10,871 bases of DNA from Isohypsibius dastychi (lineage: Eukaryota; Tardigrada; Eutardigrada; Parachela; Isohypsibiidae). Every line of letters starts with the position of its first letter. The first letter of the stretch is position 1. The DNA is taken from the NCBI GenBank assembly GCA_034696485.1, contig JAQIWT010001419.1, forward strand, positions 1-10,871, given 5' to 3'. Of the stretch, positions 7,496-10,871 are shown piece after piece. A program made the position numbers and the translations under genes. The notes under the pieces were generated by a model, which saw only the letters and a list, made by a program, of their open reading frames with translations, was not told the DNA's origin and ran no database searches.

Positions 7496-7617
7496 CACAG
7501 TTGTGCGGGTACTTCATCGGAATTGCATGCTTCAGATGTGTTCTGGGAGAGGAAGCGATCAAGATGTGAACAGATAGTCGTGCATTGTGTTGTCGAGAAA
7601 AATCATTTTTGGATGTT

Positions 7618-7623
7618 TTTATT
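7618..7623 (-). terminator. Possible poly(A) signal AATAAA
   Basis: The minus strand reads AATAAAAAC across the ancestral stop codon of the helicase frame (TAA at 7619-7621), so the signal overlaps the end of the relic tail. It fits a compact 3' end but is a short A-rich match and may be chance. Confidence 0.25.
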
Positions 7624-7684
7624 GCAATACCTCAGAATAAACAATATTTTTTGTGGCATTATCTTCAGCTTTAGGCAAAAGTAT
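7619..7684 (-). pseudogene. Cut-off C-terminal tail of the Helitron protein
   Basis: Directly after the TAA at 7685-7687 the same frame continues for 21 codons to a second TAA. It includes the segment TKNIVYSEVLQ, which matches the usual ending of Helitron and PIF1-like proteins (a stretch such as NVVYxEVL). The first TAA therefore looks like a nonsense mutation inside an originally longer protein. A codon change, not a frameshift, is enough to explain it. Confidence 0.7.
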
Positions 7685-10427
7685 TTAAGGATTGTCCATT
7701 TCCCGAACCCGTGAACAGAGCACATACAATTGGCCATGACTAAACACAGGATCTACAAGATATCCGCCGACTTTATTGAAAGTCTGGCCTTGGCTTTTGT
7801 TGATGGTCATGGCGAACGCAAAGCGAACAGGGAATTGATGGCGGTAAAACTTGAATGGAAGAAACGGGCCGTTCGGTTCTAGTTTAAGCCGGGGTATGAG
7901 CACTCTCTTCCCTCTGGCATGACTGCTGATCACTTCACAATCGAGAAGGTGGTCGAACATTTTCCGTATGATCATTCTCGTTCCATTGGAGAGCCCTCTT
8001 TTTGTGTCGAGGTTCCGGAGAAGAATGACGATTGTGCCAATCTTCAGTTTTAGGGAATGAGGTGGTAGACCACTCGGTGTGAGTGTATACAGGAATTCCT
8101 CGGGGTAGTCTGTTGGATCTTCTCCGTCCTCACAAATGATGGAATCGATGCTATTATACGTTTTCAGTTCTCCTGGGACCCGAGTGACAATTTTGTCGTT
8201 GATGAAATAGGTCTGTTCGTTGGTGGGGCACAATATCACATTAGATGACAATTCTTCGATGGATGTTGACGTGATTGTTTCTCCAAAGACATGTGTGATA
8301 AGAGCTTCTATAAGATTTTGTTGAGTGAATGATCGAAAAATCGACATAGACACTCACCTTCTGTCCCCTTGAGTAGGCATTGGGAGGGTATCCGAATCTC
8401 GTCTCTGTCATTGTTGACAGTTCCATTTCCAACAGAAAGGAGCCAGTTGGAAAATGTTGTCTGCTGTGCATTGAGACGAAGGTTCTGAGTCAGCTTATAG
8501 ATTTTGAATAGCCTCCACAGCGGAGACATTTTGATGCACGCCCTAATTTCAGCTGCCATGGAACCCCTCGGAATAACCGGCAACACCTGATGGAAATCGC
8601 CCCCGAGGATCATCATTTTCCCTCCAAAAGGAGTGGTATTTTGCATGAGATCGCGCAAACCAATGTCAATCACTTCCAGAGATAAGCGAGAGGCCATCGG
8701 TGCTTCGTCCCAGATGATGACCTGAGCTTTACGTAGGCGTTCGCCATCTTTGCTGAATGATTTAATATTCAGAGTGGAGCCTTCGTGGAGGTTGAGAGGA
8801 AGCTTGAAGCAAGCGTGCACCGTGAGTCCATTGGGTAGGAGGTTGGAGGCAATCCCGGTCCACGCCACACTGAGTACATTCAACCCCTTGCCTTGGAGTA
8901 CATGGATCAGGGTGGTGTAGGTGAAGGTTTTTCCGGTGCCTCCAGGGCCGTCGATAAATATACAACGTTCTGTTCCTTCCCCAGTAGCAGCATTGATTAC
9001 GGCATCTGCAATCGCTCTCTGGTCGGGATGGAGCTGATTGTACATCGTTGTTCCGAGTTCTGCTTCCACGTTGCGATCAATAGACGTGGTGGATTGAGTG
9101 GCATCCAATTCTGGTGGTGGCTGGGGTCGTACTGGAACAAATCGTGCCAGGAACGTACCAAACGACAGCAGAGTCCTTTCGACTTCCTCGTACAGCATGC
9201 ATTCGGCCACCGGTAAGGGGTTTCGGAACAAAGAATCCTCGATCATTGGGTGGTGGAATTCTTCCCACAGATCTAGCGGATTGAGTGGATTACCGAAAAC
9301 GATGATTGTTGCGAAAAGTTGACGAATAGCGTGTGGCATATTGAAGTGGACTGCCTCACTCATACACTTGTCAGCGGTTGGGAAGAACAAAGGGTAGCAC
9401 ATTGGATCAGCATCACCGTTCAAAACCGGTATGGTCTGGAGTCCAGTTTGCTTGGAATGTATAACCAATGAATGTTGCGGGAAGTCTCCTTTTGAAAAGT
9501 CCCCAACAACTATAGCTGCTACTTCATTGGCAACAGGAACTCCATGGGTTCTTCGATCAAGGCGCTTGTCGTTGTCGAACACTAACGTAATCTCAGGCGG
9601 TTCTTCAGTACCGGCGTGATTCAGCTGAACTTCTCTCATCATGCGGTATGCTACAGCGTATGGATTAACTGATCTGAGAACGTTTTCCAACAGAATCATC
9701 AGAGCGGGATGGATGTCAGCATTCCGGTGATGTGCAGCTCGAATGGGTAAAGCATCAGCTGTGTCGAGGAAATACAGCTGTGCGTACACGGGAGTCATGC
9801 TGGACGGAGCTTCCGTTGGTCCAATGTAGTGATACATTTGACCGGAGATCCGATATGCATAGGTACCAGGGCCTTTGAATTTATGGATATTGGACACCAC
9901 AGAGGCAAATGCTAAACCGGCGTTGATTTTCCTAATGTTGTGGTGAAAATTTGTTGAAAGCTCATGTCGCCGTTCAAAGAGCTCCTTCAGTACAGGTGGG
10001 TACGATGTCGAGGGAAATACCTCCGGCGCGATAGCTCCTTTCTGGCAGCATGATGAAAAAATGTTGTCTTCTCGACGCTTTGAATCCCCGGTACGCTCAT
10101 CGGGAAAATGTAAGGCTTGACAGGCCGTACAGCAAACTCTTCCCTCAAGGTGACACAAGGACGGAGGAGCTACCAACCAATTATATGCCGCGCGATGAGT
10201 TCGGCGATTGTTAGCCACTCTTGATTGTTCACGTCGCTGCTGGTTGGCTTCCTCGCGTTCAGTTGAAGTCTGACGTGAACGTTTTGTCTGGTATTCTAGG
10301 GAATCAACAACGGCGATGATGCGTCTTTCTTCAGATGGTTGTCTGGCTCTTCGCTTTTTCTCCAGTGCACTGTGTCGGTATTTTTCGTACCGCCACGAAC
10401 GATCCACCGTTATACCAGTAAGACGCG
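7685..10427 (-). CDS. Helitron-type PIF1 family helicase (two exons, Rep domain deleted)
   Basis: Exons 8358-10427 and 7685-8307, joined across a 50-bp intron, give about 897 residues; intact Helitron proteins are usually well over 1,300. In order: a basic region (KKRRARQ near 10360); Cys motifs VCCTAC (10120-10137) and SSCCQKG (about 10036-10056); the Helitron N-terminal region (YPPVLKELF, GLAFASVVSN) ending in YPLFFP (9379-9396); then directly the pre-helicase segment PHAIRQLFAT. The helicase has Walker A GPGGTGKT (8926-8949), WTGIASNLL, Walker B WDEAPM (8695-8712), GGDFHQVLPV, LTQNLRL, CPTNEQ, and FAMTINKSQGQT with FSHGQLYVLCSRVR. These belong to superfamily 1B 5'-3' helicases. VLCSR replaces the usual VALSR. 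The first in-frame Met in the large exon lies after the zinc-finger region, so translation should begin upstream in the RPA-like exons. The frame ends at a probably premature TAA. Confidence 0.8.
8308..8357 (-). other. 50-bp intron inside the helicase gene
   Basis: On the minus strand it begins GTGAGTGTC after ACAGAAG and ends AATCTTATAG before AAGCTC. The first exon's frame meets a TAG exactly at the end of this intron, while the second half of the helicase lies in another frame. Removing the 50 bp restores a single frame (KGTE joined to EALITHVFGE) with natural spacing between the helicase motifs. A strong donor and exact frame repair make an intron more likely than a frameshift. Confidence 0.75.
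9340..9378 (-). other. Junction where the Rep (HUH) nuclease domain is missing
   Basis: The protein passes from YPLFFPT, which marks the end of the Helitron N-terminal region, through ADKCMSEAVHFN to PHAIRQLFAT, which normally lies after the nuclease and just before the helicase. The HUH motif, the catalytic tyrosines and their surroundings, several hundred residues in known Helitrons, are absent. The frame is unbroken across the junction. Confidence 0.75.
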
Positions 10428-10485
10428 CTGTGAAGAGAAAATTTCTTTCAAAACATGTCAGTTGAAAGGAAACTTTCCAACGCAC
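10428..10485 (-). other. 58-bp intron joining the RPA-like exon to the helicase exon
   Basis: It begins GTGCGTTGG after AAATTCG and ends TTTTCTCTTCACAG before CGCGTC, with a good pyrimidine tract. The upstream exon ends with one base of a codon and the downstream exon supplies two, giving TKF-A-RLTG. The long open frame that starts with the Met at 10521 results from reading exon 10486-10606 in the wrong frame and running through this intron. Confidence 0.65.
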
Positions 10486-10606
10486 CGAATTTGGTTTGCA
10501 CACGGCTACTTGTTTCGTCATCGATCATTCTTATCGAACCATTAATATTGGTCAGTCCAGTCACCAATCCTTCAGCTTCAACGAAAGTCCCCAACTCATC
10601 TCTGAA

Positions 10607-10664
10607 CTAAAAAACAGCACATGGTTATTTTTATAAGAAAAAAATCATGGAATGTCATACTCAC
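10607..10664 (-). other. 58-bp intron between RPA-like exons 2 and 3
   Basis: It starts GTGAGTATG after GAGCCC and ends GTGCTGTTTTTTAG before TTCAGAG. It is phase 0. An alternative acceptor five bases further (TTCAG) would lead straight to a TGA, so the first one is chosen. Confidence 0.65.
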
Positions 10665-10739
10665 GGGCTCGGACAGGTTCACAAAAACAATCTTGAAATC
10701 CACTGTCCTGAGATGAACTTTTGTATCGTTTTAAGAGAT

Positions 10740-10802
10740 CTAAAAAAAAACTTAGTTGTTGAATTCATGTTAATATGACACAAATTGGTAGTGTGAAATT
10801 AC
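10740..10802 (-). other. 63-bp intron between RPA-like exons 1 and 2
   Basis: It starts GTAATTTCAC after GTTGAAAAG and ends in a run of nine T followed by AG. It is phase 0. The T run makes this a strong acceptor, yet the exon it opens carries the TAA two codons later. Confidence 0.6.
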
Positions 10803-10871
10803 CTTTTCAACTTGGCCGATAATTATAACTCGACGATTTAATCGCTGCATCAGATCTGCAGCTCGACAACT

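Larger units (their letters stand above)
4054..7500. repeat. Tandem array of diverged 0.8-1.0-kb repeat units
   Basis: Equivalent landmarks recur along this region. The start of the hairpin array is at 4097, 5082, 6916 and 7434. The GC-rich core is at 4490-4514, 5411-5435 and 7308-7332, with a partial copy at 6066-6088. The motif CAGA(T/G)CT(C/T)AGTTTGGCC or a variant lies near 4910, 5900 and 6710. The first spacing is 985 bp; the next, 1834 bp, spans two units because the third unit (about 6047-6869) has lost its hairpins and promoter-like block. The fourth unit is cut short after its core, and a stump with two hairpins follows. Minus-strand frames that look alike between units are shadows of this DNA similarity. 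The array could be a satellite, a spacer-type repeat or tandem copies of a non-coding transcription unit. Confidence 0.8.
7619..10427 (-). mobile_element. Helitron remnant lacking the Rep nuclease
   Basis: Helitrons are rolling-circle DNA transposons whose protein normally has an N-terminal zinc-finger region, a Rep (HUH) endonuclease and a PIF1-type helicase. Here the N-terminal region and the helicase are both recognisable, but the nuclease between them is missing. I could not find the termini: no convincing 3' hairpin followed by CTRR, and no clear 5' TC end, so the limits given are those of the recognisable coding part. Without Rep it cannot mobilise itself. Confidence 0.75.
10486..10871 (-). 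pseudogene. RPA14/RPA3-like OB-fold exons, 5' part outside the window, with a stop codon
   Basis: Three exons (10803-10871, 10665-10739, 10486-10606) encode an 88-codon segment resembling the 14-kDa subunit of replication protein A, an OB-fold protein of the trimer that coats single-stranded DNA. Exon 1 (RAADLMQRLNRRV, IIIGQVEK) matches the region of human RPA14 ending in GRLEK. Exon 2 (KVHLRTVDFKIVFV, NLSEP) has 25 codons between that point and its Glu-Pro, as I recall for the human protein. Exon 3 starts FRDELGTFVEAEGLV, matching the LDEEISGIVEVVGRV region. A TAA at 10731-10733 replaces the third codon of exon 2, so this copy cannot make the protein unless the stop is read through. The frame continues through the third intron into the helicase. 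The family call rests on recalled similarity. Confidence 0.6.

Noticed and set aside
8308-8353. Frameshift mutation between the two helicase frames
   Set aside because: A perfect GTGAGT donor and a TAG acceptor bound 50 bp whose removal restores the frame exactly, so an intron is the simpler reading.
8893-9619. Plus-strand frames of 62-107 residues opposite the helicase gene
   Set aside because: They are antisense shadows of the conserved minus-strand helicase and have no domain of their own.
10486-10521. Met at 10521 as start of a 737-residue helicase protein
   Set aside because: That frame reads the RPA-like exon out of its conserved frame and then runs through a well-formed 58-bp intron. 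It is open by chance, though it would be a possible start if that intron were retained.

Overview
The window looks like nuclear DNA of an invertebrate animal with compact introns. The evidence is five candidate GT-AG introns of 41-63 bp, a decayed Helitron helicase gene, an exon similar to the small subunit of replication protein A, a Ly6/uPAR-like cysteine-rich exon, and a high load of foldback elements and satellites. There are no bacterial operons and no ribosome-binding-site-led genes. I cannot fix the phylum from this sequence; nematodes, tardigrades and small arthropods all have introns this short.

Positions 1-2900 are mainly a foldback-element landscape. A degenerate inverted-repeat element (about 175-846) carries in its left arm a 66-bp near-perfect palindrome (309-374) flanked by the 6-bp duplication AGCGCA. 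A second member of the same family (2255-2881) has about 140-bp terminal inverted repeats beginning TGTAGCCGGCA, a 6-bp duplication GAGGTC, and an interior of 30-bp units. Between them, 847-2248 holds nothing I can support as a gene.

Positions 2888-4053 contain an AT-rich spacer, a weak Ser/Thr-rich reading frame (3162-3451), and a good candidate exon for a Ly6/uPAR three-finger domain (3446-3628) with a 41-bp intron and a short following exon.

Positions 4054-7500 are a tandem repeat of roughly 0.8-1.0 kb. A complete unit holds four 32-bp palindromes, then a promoter-like block with two CCAAT boxes and an A/T-rich TATA-like stretch, then a GC-rich core that is identical in three copies, then a long TTGGCTTGG-type tract. 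Three units have the hairpin array and promoter block, one has lost them, and a fifth stump has only two palindromes.

Positions 7619-10871 are read on the minus strand and hold the most interesting locus. A Helitron-type protein keeps its N-terminal zinc-finger region and a full set of PIF1-family helicase motifs, but the Rep (HUH) nuclease that normally lies between them is missing, without loss of frame. Upstream, three exons resemble RPA14/RPA3, the OB-fold single-strand-DNA-binding subunit. The phases of all four introns let these exons join the helicase exons in one frame (2958 nt, 986 codons within the window). The locus is decaying: there is a TAA in the second RPA-like exon and another TAA that cuts off a recognisable Helitron C-terminal tail. 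My reading is a chimera of an RPA3-like gene and a nuclease-less Helitron helicase, made by Helitron gene capture or by insertion into a host RPA3 copy, now probably a pseudogene.
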